From an uncultured Ruegeria sp. (lineage in GTDB: Bacteria; Pseudomonadota; Alphaproteobacteria; Rhodobacterales; Rhodobacteraceae): a stretch of DNA of 64,000 nucleotides. The notes beneath the pieces were generated by a model. The model did not search any database and had not been told where the DNA came from. It saw only the letters and a list, made by a program, of their open reading frames with translations. The stretch lies in assembly GCF_947500045.1 (NCBI RefSeq), contig NZ_CANMQQ010000001.1, positions 62,001-126,000 on the forward strand, written 5' to 3'. A program made the translations under genes and the position numbers. Shown here in pieces: positions 19,402 to 28,975 of the stretch. How positions within the stretch are numbered: position 1 is the first letter of the stretch; each line of letters opens with the position of its first letter.

Positions 19402-19980
19402 TCAGCCCTCACGCGCAACGAGGCGGATGGGTTCAGGTTCGGCCCGCATAGGGTCCAGTTCCAGAATAAATAACCTGTTGCGCTTGATCTTGAACGGGGC
19501 GGGGCCCGCAAAGTTCCATCCCCAGGCTTTGGCCAAAATCACGCGCATGATGCCGATATGGCAGACCGCCAGATTGTCGCCCTTCAGGTTGGTCAGCCAG
19601 GGCGCGAGTCTTGCCCAGATCTCGGCCGGGCTTTCGCCCTTAGGCGGCCGATAATCCCAACCCCATTCTTCGATATGACGATATCCACTGTCGGGGATTG
19701 CAATCAGATCTACGCCACGTTTGCCTTCCCATTCCCCCCAATTCATCTCGGTCAATGCATCAGACGTTTTGGGAGCTTGGCCAGACACCAGCTGGGCGGT
19801 TTCAGCGGCACGGCTCAGGGGGCTGGACCAGATTGATGCTGTGTCCCAAGGCGATGGCAGGCGATACCCCCCAAGCTCAGCGCGGGCTTCGGCATCCAAG
19901 GGTATGTCGCTGCGACCCTGAATGCGGCCTGCGCGGTTCCAATCTGTGTGTCCATGGCGCAAAAGGGCGAGGCGGCTCAT
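19402..19980 (-). CDS. Histidine phosphatase family protein
   Basis: LALLRHGHTDWNRAGRIQGRSDIPLDAEAR, WSSPLSRAAETAQLVSG, VCHIGIMRVILAKAW. Confidence 0.88.
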   Translation of the reverse strand: MSRLALLRHGHTDWNRAGRIQGRSDIPLDAEARAELGGYRLPSPWDTASIWSSPLSRAAETAQLVSGQAPKTSDALTEMNWGEWEGKRGVDLIAIPDSGYRHIEEWGWDYRPPKGESPAEIWARLAPWLTNLKGDNLAVCHIGIMRVILAKAWGWNFAGPAPFKIKRNRLFILELDPMRAEPEPIRLVAREG

Positions 19981-21053
19981 GATTTTTCCTCCAACAAGGG
20001 GCGAACGGCGGTCCAGAATTGTTCGGTAGCTGACGAGATTAAATGGCGTTGTGCGATGTATGCCCGGGCATGTTCGCCTTCAGACCGTCGCAGGGCAGGA
20101 TCGTCCAAATACATCTGTATGCGTGCAGCCAACGCTTTGGCACCCAACCCGACGCTTGGATGATCTGAGGGCATCAGCACGTCCCGCACGCCGGGGCGGT
20201 CTTGTGCTACGACCGGCACACCGCTGGCCTGAGCCTCAAGATAGACCATGCCATAGGCTTCGTTGACACCTGGCCAGACGAATATTGATGCTTGACGGTA
20301 GAGGGCCTGCAAAGCGCTTCGATCCAACTGGCCCAAAAACTGGACCCGGGCTCCGAACCGCGCCATCAGTTCTTCGACCTCTTGGCGGGCAGGGCCGTCG
20401 CCTGCTACGTCCAGCGCCCAATCCCCGGTCAGATGCTCTAACGTCTCGGCCAATATTGTGTACGAGGCCAGCTTGTCCCCCGGACGCATCATGCCCACGG
20501 TCAGCATCGCGCCATCGCGGGTCGAAACAGGGGGCAATTCGGCGACGGGCAGAAACGGAGGTAACTCCACCAATGACTGAGAGCTGAACCTTTCCCGCTC
20601 TAACGTGATCAGATCGTTGGCGGTGTGATAAAAAATCACCCGCGCTGTGTCGCAAGCGTGGTGAGCAGCATGGGCAAAGTCAGCCCATGGGCCCGAGAGC
20701 CGACTGGTGGCACGGGTGCTTTCCAGCTGGACATAGGGAATACCCCTTGCGCGGCTCACTTCGGGGCCCAACAGGTCAGGGGCCTTGTAGTAGTTGTGAT
20801 AGGTCACCCAAAGGTTGGTGTCCGGTGGCAGGTCCGAAATCAACCGCGCGGCCTCAACCTTTGCCTTTTGGCGCAACTCCTCCTGAAGGTCCTGGTCACC
20901 TGATTTGTCATAAATGCGCATTTGCGATGCGAGGTCGATACAATCACCCCGGGCACTGATCGCAGCGATCAGATTACGGGCCATTTCACGATCACCCGAA
21001 GGTTTTGAACTGTCGGGGGATTTCATCGGCGCGTAGAAAGCCACCCGGGTCAT
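19977..21053 (-). CDS. Glycosyltransferase family 4 protein
   Basis: MTRVAFYAPMKSPDSSKPSGDREMARNLI...FVWPGVNEAYGMVYLEAQASGVPVVAQDRPGVRDV. Confidence 0.88.
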   Translation of the reverse strand: MTRVAFYAPMKSPDSSKPSGDREMARNLIAAISARGDCIDLASQMRIYDKSGDQDLQEELRQKAKVEAARLISDLPPDTNLWVTYHNYYKAPDLLGPEVSRARGIPYVQLESTRATSRLSGPWADFAHAAHHACDTARVIFYHTANDLITLERERFSSQSLVELPPFLPVAELPPVSTRDGAMLTVGMMRPGDKLASYTILAETLEHLTGDWALDVAGDGPARQEVEELMARFGARVQFLGQLDRSALQALYRQASIFVWPGVNEAYGMVYLEAQASGVPVVAQDRPGVRDVLMPSDHPSVGLGAKALAARIQMYLDDPALRRSEGEHARAYIAQRHLISSATEQFWTAVRPLLEEKS

Positions 21054-22300
21054 CACAAGCCGTCCGCGCACAATGCGTTTAGCCGCTTGGACAGGCGGCG
21101 GATGCCGGGATCCATGCGAAAGTCAGCGATGAGCCGGTCAAATGCGGCCTCTGCCATCCCCGCGGTTCTGATCGGGTTCACGGCCATATCGGTAATTGCT
21201 GTGGCCAACGCGGACGGGTCGTCTGAGGCCAGAACTCCGTGGACGCTGGTTTCGATAAATTCCGGGATCGCCGATACAGGTGTTGACAGGATCGGAAGGC
21301 GCTGAGATGCCGCTTCCATCAAAACATTCGGCAAGCCGTCCCGGTCGCCATCTTCCGCAATCCGGCTTGGCAACACAAACAGATCGGCATTGCGCATTTC
21401 GGCAATGACTTCGGGCTGATCACACGCTCCCATCCATGTGATCCGCTCGGACAGACCTGCAGCGTCAGCTTGCGCACTCAACATTTTAGCCAAGTTTCCA
21501 CCGCCGATATGGGTCCAATGCCAGTTCAGGGTCTTGGGGAGACGTGCGAAAGCTTCAATAAGTCGGTCAAAGCCTTTCTTTTCAACCAAACGCCCGACCG
21601 AAAGCATGCGAAAGGGCGCATTTGTTGCACGTATGTTCCGTTCCGGCGGTGCAGGGAACCGGGACAGATCCAGCCCGTGATAGATCAACTCAACCCGCTC
21701 AGGATCGTCGGCCAAATCGCGTAGATGCGCGGCGCCAATGGCCGTGCAGGTTGCCCCGAAGGCAGCACCATGAGTGGCCAGTTGCAGTTTTTCCCGCTTT
21801 TCCCAATCTGGTGAGGTCCAGATATCCTTTGCGTGGGCCGAAAAGCTCCATGGCAGACCACGCATGATCGAGGCATAGCGCGCAACCGATGAGGGCGTGT
21901 GCATAAAGTGCGCATACAAGGCCTGAGTTTCCTGAGGCAGCTCTGCCGCCAGAACGCAGGCCTGACCAAACCGGCGGATGCGATTATGGCTTGGGTCTCG
22001 GCGAAGATCTTGCCGCCAGACGCGATAGGCGTCCCCGTACCCGGGCAAGCGAGATGCGATGGTGCGCGCGGCAGCAATCCGTTCAGGTTCTTCGAACAGG
22101 TATTCCGGCAGATAATGCACCTGCCCGTTAAAGCGATCGTGCAACGGATGTCGCTTTGTATCGGTCGGGTGGCGCAGTGACCAGATATCGAAGCTGTGCC
22201 CAGCCTCCTGCAAGGCCACTAATTCCTGCGCTATGAACGTCTCGGACAGGCGCGGCCAGCCTTTGACCAGCACCGCTAACTTGGGGGCTGCAGATGTCAT
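21053..22300 (-). CDS. Glycosyltransferase family 4 (colanic acid-type) protein
   Basis: LSVGRLVEKKGFDRLIEAFARLP, LFVLPSRIAEDGDRDGLPNVLMEAASQRLPILSTPVSAIPEFIE. Confidence 0.9.
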   Translation of the reverse strand: MTSAAPKLAVLVKGWPRLSETFIAQELVALQEAGHSFDIWSLRHPTDTKRHPLHDRFNGQVHYLPEYLFEEPERIAAARTIASRLPGYGDAYRVWRQDLRRDPSHNRIRRFGQACVLAAELPQETQALYAHFMHTPSSVARYASIMRGLPWSFSAHAKDIWTSPDWEKREKLQLATHGAAFGATCTAIGAAHLRDLADDPERVELIYHGLDLSRFPAPPERNIRATNAPFRMLSVGRLVEKKGFDRLIEAFARLPKTLNWHWTHIGGGNLAKMLSAQADAAGLSERITWMGACDQPEVIAEMRNADLFVLPSRIAEDGDRDGLPNVLMEAASQRLPILSTPVSAIPEFIETSVHGVLASDDPSALATAITDMAVNPIRTAGMAEAAFDRLIADFRMDPGIRRLSKRLNALCADGL

Positions 22301-23511
22301 CCGGTGGCGCGCTCTTGTTCTGCGCCCAGCAGTGCATTGATGCGGTGGGTGACGTAGTTCAGCCCGTCCAGCAACCCGGCGCGAATCGCCTGTGAGGGCA
22401 ATGGCTGATGAGGAAGGTTACGGATCGCGCGGATCATAGAGTCTGCTGTCAGGCCGTCGCGGTTTTCATCCAGCATTTGCACCAGCCCCAGATCCTCGGC
22501 GCGTGAGGCGCGAATCCACTGTTCCAACCGCGGCGTCGTCCGCGGGACAATCACGGCGCGCTTATCAAAGGACAGAACCTCGCAAAAGGTGTTGTAGCCG
22601 CCCATGCAGACAACACCGGCCGCTCCGGCGAACAGAGTTTCAATCTGGGATTCAAAGCCAACGGCGGTAACCCGACCATTCAGCGCGGCAACCCGTGTCT
22701 CAAAATCTTCGCGCAGTTCTCCTGACAGGAAAGGCCCGTAGACCAGAACCGCACGCGGCGATAGGTCTGGGTCTTTCTCATAAGCAGACAACACAAGATT
22801 AACCATCGCTTTGCCATCACCACCGCCACCGGGGGTGATCAGGATATAGGGTTGTTCGGGCGGTTCGCCGATAGGCCCCAGATCTCGCCGCAGATACCCC
22901 GTCCAATGAATACGTTGCTGCGTCGCCGGGCTGAGCGGCAGGCCTTGCGTCGGGTCGTAGACGGACCGCAGCCCATACACCCATATCTCATCATAGAACC
23001 GCTCGGTCGCGGCGATGGCTTCTTTGCGTTTCCATTCGGCGGCCAGAACGTCGGGCTCATCCAGAACATCGCGCAAGCCCAGTATCAGCTTGGTGGAACA
23101 TGAGTTTTCAAGATATTCAAGCGTCGGCAGCAGTTCGCCACGAAATCCGGTTGGTTCTTTGTCGACGATCAGAACATCAGGGTCGAATTGCTCAACTGCT
23201 GTCTGAATTAGGCTTGAACGCAGCTCGGTCACGTCGTCGATTCCCATACCGATGGTCTGCGAGGCATATGAGCCATCTGCACGCTTGGTGACACCGGGCA
23301 GGCGAACGTGGTCGACCCGGTGCGGGAACGTGAACCGGCCTGCCACGGGCGAGCCGGTCAGAATCAAAGCCGAGGCACGCTGATCAGCTTGAGTAATGGC
23401 GGCAGCCAGAGCCCGAGACCGGCGCAAATGACCCAGACCGAACGTGTCGTGACTGTAGAGCAAGATGCGAGGCGCGCGGCCGTGATGTTCGTTTTTGTTA
23501 CCTAGGCTCAT
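22297..23511 (-). CDS. Glycosyltransferase, MurG-like
   Basis: ILLYSHDTFGLGHLRRSRALAAAI, YILITPGGGGDGKAMVNLVL, VVCMGGYNTFCEVLSFDKRAVIVPRTTPRLEQWIRA. Confidence 0.85.
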   Translation of the reverse strand: MSLGNKNEHHGRAPRILLYSHDTFGLGHLRRSRALAAAITQADQRASALILTGSPVAGRFTFPHRVDHVRLPGVTKRADGSYASQTIGMGIDDVTELRSSLIQTAVEQFDPDVLIVDKEPTGFRGELLPTLEYLENSCSTKLILGLRDVLDEPDVLAAEWKRKEAIAATERFYDEIWVYGLRSVYDPTQGLPLSPATQQRIHWTGYLRRDLGPIGEPPEQPYILITPGGGGDGKAMVNLVLSAYEKDPDLSPRAVLVYGPFLSGELREDFETRVAALNGRVTAVGFESQIETLFAGAAGVVCMGGYNTFCEVLSFDKRAVIVPRTTPRLEQWIRASRAEDLGLVQMLDENRDGLTADSMIRAIRNLPHQPLPSQAIRAGLLDGLNYVTHRINALLGAEQERATG

Positions 23512-23893
23512 GCCTTCGCCCGTTTTGGTTCCGATGCAACTCCGCGCGTTTGCACCTGATTATCCCATTTCTTTTGCGTCCGCTTGCCCAAGGCAGGGAA
23601 TTTGCCTTGCAAATGCGCCAAACATTGCGATTTGGCAACAGCATAATGGCCGATCAGCCACCAAAGTGCCGCGCAAACTAAAGTGGCGATTACTTAATCT
23701 GACCAAATAAGCGTGCACAATTATCGCATAGGCGGTGATATTCAATTTTTGAATGTTTGGAAACACTTTATCCAGTCGATTGCGCAGAAGTCACTGACCT
23801 TACACGAAGTCGTATACTTACGCGCGGAAAATTTGAACAGCCGAGCGAGGTTCTGTAGTCTTGCCTACAACTGTGAATTAGGTGCAACACACT

Positions 23894-26281
23894 ATGAAAA
23901 TGAATGTTCTGGCCGGGCTGGTTCTGGCGCTTTGGGCTGCGATGCTTGCGTGCGTCTCCGAAGCGACGGCACAAACCTCGCTGATACCGGGATATCCCAC
24001 AGGATCATCCGAAGAAACCAGCACAACCGCCTCGGATGAAGAGGGCGATCTAGCCGCTGCCATCCGTTCAGCCACCGAAGCAGGCGCAAGCGTTATTGTC
24101 ATTGATAGCGTCGGGCAATTGGTTTCGACGCCCGGAGGTACAGACGCTACGGCCGCGTCGGAAGATGCTGATCCGATGGCGGATGGTTCTCAGTTGATGA
24201 GGGCGCAGGAGCGGTTCTCGAAATTCCGGGACTCTGTCCGATCACGACTGGAGGCGTTGCCGTATTCCGTTTTTGAGGTGCAGTACGTCCTGAGGCAAAC
24301 AAGCCCGGATGGCCGTATTCAGACCTATGTCGAGGTTTTGGCCTGGAACATTGTTTTCCTTCTGTTGGGTCGTTGGCTATCGACCGAAATCTACGGCAAG
24401 CGGTTCGCCAAGCGGTGGGTCGTGGCCCGTATAAAGGAAAACCCCATAGGCTATCGCGAAAAGATGCCCTTTCTGGTTTATCGTTTCGTGATGGGTATCG
24501 GCGGTACGGTCTTTGCCATGCTGATGGCGCTGATCGTAGGATATCTGTTTTTCGGAGAAGCCGAGGATATATCCATTCAGTTCACAGTCACGGCGATCTT
24601 CACCGCGTTTTTCCTGTCGCGCACGGTTGCAGATCTATGGCGGATGATCCTGTCGCCGTTTCTCAGCCAATATCGCTTGCCTCCGTTCTCAGACCGAGAT
24701 GCGAAGCGGTTGTACAGGTGGGCCTCAGCTATCGCGACTTATGACATCTCGGTCGTTTTGTTTGCGACCTGGGTGGCGGATTTCGGATTAAACTACAATG
24801 TCTACGCTATGGTTTATGGTGGTCTGACACTGGTTGGGGCGCTGGGCAATGTCCTGATGATCTTGTTCAATGCACGTGCGATTTCGCATGCGATCCGAGG
24901 TGGACGCATGCCTGATCAGGTCTCTTGGATCTTGCGATTTATCTCGTTCGCTTGGGCTCCGGTTTTGATGCTGTACATCGTATTTAGCTGGTTCAAACTG
25001 GCGGTGGACCTGGTTCTTGAAGTCGAGGATTCGATCCCGATCGTCGCCAGCAGCTATGCAATCTTCATGTCGGTTGTTGTTGCCTATGGTGCGATGAATT
25101 ACCTGCTGGAGCGTTATTTCGACCGCAATCGTCAGATTGAGGAACTGAACGCCGATGCAGATGAAGCCGATGCCGGAGATATGGCTGAGGTCGCCACGCC
25201 CGAAGCTGAAAAGCGCAAATACGCTATTCTGACTTACGAAGACCTTGCCCGCAGAGTCGCTGGCATACTGGCTTTTGTCGTTGGGCTTTATGCGTTGGTT
25301 GTCATTTGGAACCCGCAAGCCAATTGGAGCGATGACCTACCAGTCGAGCGGGCGCTTGATATGATGGTGATCCTGTTCATCGGCTATATTCTGTTTCACT
25401 TCTTCCGTGTCTGGATCGACAGCAAAATCGCGGAAGAGGTTGTCGACGGTGCCGCTGATGCGGAGCTTGGTGACGAAGGTGGGGAAGGCGGGCAAAGCCG
25501 GCTGGCAACTCTGCTTCCTTTGTTCAGGGGAGCTATTCTTGCCGTTGTCGTAGTCACCATAGCCTTGATTGCTCTGATGGAACTTGGGATCAATGTCAGC
25601 CCGCTGTTTGCCGGTGCCGGCGTCGTTGGATTGGCTGTTGGATTCGGGTCTCAAACGCTGGTGCGTGATATCTTTTCAGGGGCGTTCTTCCTTATGGATG
25701 ACGCCTTCCGAAAGGGTGAGTATATCGACATCGGGGATGTGAAAGGGACTGTCGAGAAAATTTCGATCCGTTCATTTCAGTTGCGCCATCATTTGGGGGC
25801 GTTAAACACGATTCCCTTTGGTGAGATCAAAGTGCTGACGAACTATTCTCGTGACTGGGTGATCATGAAGTTACCGCTGCGGGTGACTTACGACACCGAT
25901 GTCGAGAAGGTGCGGAAACTGATCAAGAAGCTGGGCCAGGAATTGCTGAGCGATCCTGTGATCGGTGAAAACTTTATTCAGCCGTTGAAATCGCAGGGTG
26001 TGATTGAAATGCAGGACTCGGCAATGATCATCCGGGTCAAGTTCATGACCAAGCCGGGCGATCAATGGCTGGTGCGCAAAAAGGTCTATCAGGATATTCG
26101 AGAATTGTTCGCCCGCGAAGGTATCCGGTTCGCGCATCGCGAAGTCACTGTGCGATTGGCAGATGGTAAGGAGGCAGAAGATCTGACACCGAAACAGCGT
26201 GAGGCGGTGACAGGTGCTGTCCAAGCGGCGATTGACGACGATTATCTGGATGATATCGGCCCCGGCGGAGACGACCGCTAG
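23894..26281 (+). CDS. Large MscS-family mechanosensitive channel
   Basis: Signal peptide, multiple TM helices, MscS core (LFAGAGVVGLAVGFGSQTLVRDIFSGAFFLMDDAFRKGEYIDIGDVKGTVEKISIRSFQLR). Confidence 0.92.
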   Translation: MKMNVLAGLVLALWAAMLACVSEATAQTSLIPGYPTGSSEETSTTASDEEGDLAAAIRSATEAGASVIVIDSVGQLVSTPGGTDATAASEDADPMADGSQLMRAQERFSKFRDSVRSRLEALPYSVFEVQYVLRQTSPDGRIQTYVEVLAWNIVFLLLGRWLSTEIYGKRFAKRWVVARIKENPIGYREKMPFLVYRFVMGIGGTVFAMLMALIVGYLFFGEAEDISIQFTVTAIFTAFFLSRTVADLWRMILSPFLSQYRLPPFSDRDAKRLYRWASAIATYDISVVLFATWVADFGLNYNVYAMVYGGLTLVGALGNVLMILFNARAISHAIRGGRMPDQVSWILRFISFAWAPVLMLYIVFSWFKLAVDLVLEVEDSIPIVASSYAIFMSVVVAYGAMNYLLERYFDRNRQIEELNADADEADAGDMAEVATPEAEKRKYAILTYEDLARRVAGILAFVVGLYALVVIWNPQANWSDDLPVERALDMMVILFIGYILFHFFRVWIDSKIAEEVVDGAADAELGDEGGEGGQSRLATLLPLFRGAILAVVVVTIALIALMELGINVSPLFAGAGVVGLAVGFGSQTLVRDIFSGAFFLMDDAFRKGEYIDIGDVKGTVEKISIRSFQLRHHLGALNTIPFGEIKVLTNYSRDWVIMKLPLRVTYDTDVEKVRKLIKKLGQELLSDPVIGENFIQPLKSQGVIEMQDSAMIIRVKFMTKPGDQWLVRKKVYQDIRELFAREGIRFAHREVTVRLADGKEAEDLTPKQREAVTGAVQAAIDDDYLDDIGPGGDDR

Positions 26282-26293
26282 GAGGGCTCCCGC

Positions 26294-26361
26294 CGCTTTG
26301 GATAGCGTCTCTGACGAGACGCCAACCAAAGCGTTGGGCCGAGCCGCGCGTTCCGCGCGGC
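26294..26361. terminator. Two tandem stem-loops between convergent genes
   Basis: Nested arms CGCTTTGG(26294-26301)/CCAAAGCG(26326-26333) enclosing GCGTCTC-TGAC-GAGACGC, then GCCGCGCG-TTC-CGCGCGGC (26343-26361). Confidence 0.45.
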
Positions 26362-26468
26362 GGTTGGTCTTCGGTGCGTCCAGTTGTCCTTGAACTATGT
26401 ATACCGGTTTTTTCTTCCGATCGATGGGAGAGGTAGGAACCTGAAATCCAACGAAATCTATAAGTGCG

Positions 26469-27824
26469 TTAGGTGGACAACGACGGCCATACAGGCCTTG
26501 ACGTTCCCAGCTTTGAGGCGGGCAGCGGCCATTGCATCTTGGCAGGCCCGACGGTCAGAGCCGGTTTCAGCCGGTACCCTGTCCCCCAACCGGATTGTTC
26601 AGACGCATCCGAATAATCGGTGGGTATCGCCCCGGTGATATCTTCACCAGTATCGCGCTTGGCGAGGGTGGCTAGTAACTCGGCAGTCCGTGCCAGCGAG
26701 AGCCGGGCGTCCATGACAGCCTGTCCGGATGCGGCCTCAGCCAGGGCTGATAGGACGGCGGCGGCCATCAGGTATCCGGTCGCGTGATCCAAGGCCTGCA
26801 CGGGCAGCGGCGTCGGCTTGTCAGCCCCCGCCCATTCCATTCCAGCATGCGCGATCCCGGCGCTCATCTGCACCAGACTATCAAAGCCGCGTCGCGTCGC
26901 CCAAGGTCCTTGCCAACCATAGGCGTCAAGCGTGACTTCAACCCTGTTGGGCGCAAGCTGATCGCGCGTTGCCTTGTCCAGACCAAGCGCATCCAGCGCA
27001 CCGGGGCGGTATCCATGGACAAGTACATCCGCCTGCTTCAGCAGCTCTTGAAGTTGTTCTTTTCCGTCGGATGACTTCAGGTTCAGATAAGCGCAGTGTT
27101 TGCCCAATGAGATGTCGGGGATGACGCCGGGCTCGTCCCATTCGGGTGGATCGATCCTCAGGACTTCGGCGCCAAAACCTGCGAGTGTTCTTGTGGAAAC
27201 CGGTCCGGCCAGAATACGGGTCAGGTCAAGTACGCGCAGTCCAGCAAGAGGGCGCGCGGCGGTTGCCTGAGGCCGGTCGCGCAACTTGATATTGCGTGGG
27301 CCCTGCCACCCGATCAACGGTTCGCGCGCCAGTACGCGCCCTTGCGGATGGTCTTGCCATTCCGAGCGGCTGCGCATAGCGGCGGCGACGCCCCCTTCGG
27401 CGACAATCGCAGCTTCCAGACCAGCAATGGGCCAATCTCGGATGGCGCGTTCCACCAACGGCCTATCAGGTTTGACCTGCAACACCTTCAAGGCTGCAGC
27501 ACGATGATGAGGCAGGTTGGTGTGCAGCCTGATCCACCCATCGGAGGCCTGATAATCGCCTGCAATCGCGTCCCAAAGGCTGGGCATGTCCCACCCTTCA
27601 GGTTTGAACGAAAAGCCATACCATAGTGACGCCAATCGATGATCCACAGAAATTTCCGGCGATTCTGGCGACAGATTCAGGGCAATCACGAAGCGTGAAA
27701 GTTCCTTTCCGACCGCTGCAAAGCTGGCTGTTGCCAGTTCCGAGACCGCAAATGCGCTGGGTCGCGCACCCGCCCCGTTGACCAGATATGTGTCAGGTGA
27801 GGGGAGGGCGGACAGCAAGCTCAT
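26469..27824 (-). CDS. CaiB/BaiF-type (family III) CoA-transferase
   Basis: LAGLRVLDLTRILAGPVSTRTLAGFGAEVLRIDPP...HCAYLNLKSSDGKEQLQELLKQADVLVHGYRPGALDALGL. Confidence 0.9.
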   Translation of the reverse strand: MSLLSALPSPDTYLVNGAGARPSAFAVSELATASFAAVGKELSRFVIALNLSPESPEISVDHRLASLWYGFSFKPEGWDMPSLWDAIAGDYQASDGWIRLHTNLPHHRAAALKVLQVKPDRPLVERAIRDWPIAGLEAAIVAEGGVAAAMRSRSEWQDHPQGRVLAREPLIGWQGPRNIKLRDRPQATAARPLAGLRVLDLTRILAGPVSTRTLAGFGAEVLRIDPPEWDEPGVIPDISLGKHCAYLNLKSSDGKEQLQELLKQADVLVHGYRPGALDALGLDKATRDQLAPNRVEVTLDAYGWQGPWATRRGFDSLVQMSAGIAHAGMEWAGADKPTPLPVQALDHATGYLMAAAVLSALAEAASGQAVMDARLSLARTAELLATLAKRDTGEDITGAIPTDYSDASEQSGWGTGYRLKPALTVGPAKMQWPLPASKLGTSRPVWPSLST

Positions 27825-28975
27825 TGCTGGTAGGGGTCCAGACTGTCACGCAGCCCGTCGCCAAGGAAGTTGAAGGCCAGCACGATGACGATGATCGGCA
27901 ACATCGGGATAGCGGTCCAGGGATAGATTTCGATCGAGGCGAGGTTCTGCGCGTCATTCAGCATCACCCCCCAGCTGACGGCCGGGGCCCGCAGGCCGAG
28001 GCCAAGAAAACTGAGCGCTGTTTCACCGAGGATCATCGCGGGTATCGACAGCGAGGCCGAAGCAATCAAATGAGACATGAAGTTGGGTAGCAGGTGCTTG
28101 CGGATAACACGGCCCGAACTTGCGCCCATCATCTCTGCCGCACGAACGTATTCCTCTTCCCGTAGGGACAGGAACTTTGCGCGTACTGATCGGGCAAGAC
28201 CGGGCCAATCCAGAATGCCGAGGATGATTGAGATGATGAAGAACACCGCAACGGGGCTCCAATTCGACGGCACGGCTGCGGACAAAGCCAGCCAGAGAGG
28301 CAATTCCGGCAGAGAACGCAGAATTTCGATCACGCGGTTGATGACCCAGTCGATACGCCCTCCGAAATATCCGGCGATCGATCCGAAAAGGATACCAAGG
28401 AAGAATGATACCGAGATGCCGATCAGGCCCACCGTCAGCGATAGTTGTGCGCCATAGAGAATTCGGCTGAATACGTCACGGCCCAAACGGTCTGACCCCC
28501 AGAGGAAAAGGGTGGCGCCTTCGGGCGCGCAGAACAGATGGGTGTCTGACCTGATCAGGCCTGCCAGCTTGTATTCTGATCCTTCACAGAAGAACCGGAT
28601 CGGGCGCGGATCATCCGTGTCTGGCGCGAATTTCCATTGGAAGGTCTCAAGGTCCGCTTCCGCGACGATAGGATAGACATAGGGGCCGATGAATTCACCC
28701 TCATGGAACCAGTTGACCGACTGGGGCGGGGCATAAAGATGCTCTCCGTTCCGGTCATTTGGGCCATAGGGGGCGATGAAACCCGCAAAGGGTAGCATCA
28801 CATAGCAAAGCAGCAGGAAGATGCCCGAGATCAGGCCCAGCTTGTGTGTTCTGAACTTGCGCCAAACCAAGACCCAATTGGGGGCATCAAGATCTGCACG
28901 CTCAAGCTGTTGGATCGAGGCTTGCGGATCGAATGGGGCTTCGTCGACATAGCGACCATCGGGGCGTTTGCTCAT
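27821..28975 (-). CDS. ABC transporter permease, peptide/YejE-like
   Basis: GSDRLGRDVFSRILYGAQLSLTVGL, EEYVRAAEMMGASSGRVIRKHLLPNF, GETALSFLGLGLRAPAVSWGVML. Confidence 0.92.
   Translation of the reverse strand: MSKRPDGRYVDEAPFDPQASIQQLERADLDAPNWVLVWRKFRTHKLGLISGIFLLLCYVMLPFAGFIAPYGPNDRNGEHLYAPPQSVNWFHEGEFIGPYVYPIVAEADLETFQWKFAPDTDDPRPIRFFCEGSEYKLAGLIRSDTHLFCAPEGATLFLWGSDRLGRDVFSRILYGAQLSLTVGLIGISVSFFLGILFGSIAGYFGGRIDWVINRVIEILRSLPELPLWLALSAAVPSNWSPVAVFFIISIILGILDWPGLARSVRAKFLSLREEEYVRAAEMMGASSGRVIRKHLLPNFMSHLIASASLSIPAMILGETALSFLGLGLRAPAVSWGVMLNDAQNLASIEIYPWTAIPMLPIIVIVLAFNFLGDGLRDSLDPYQQ

Noticed and set aside
23605-23640. TTGCAAATGCG...GCGATTTGGCAA imperfect dyad upstream of the MscS gene
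   Set aside because: Only loosely resembles the GCAAATGAA repeats; too imperfect to call an operator.
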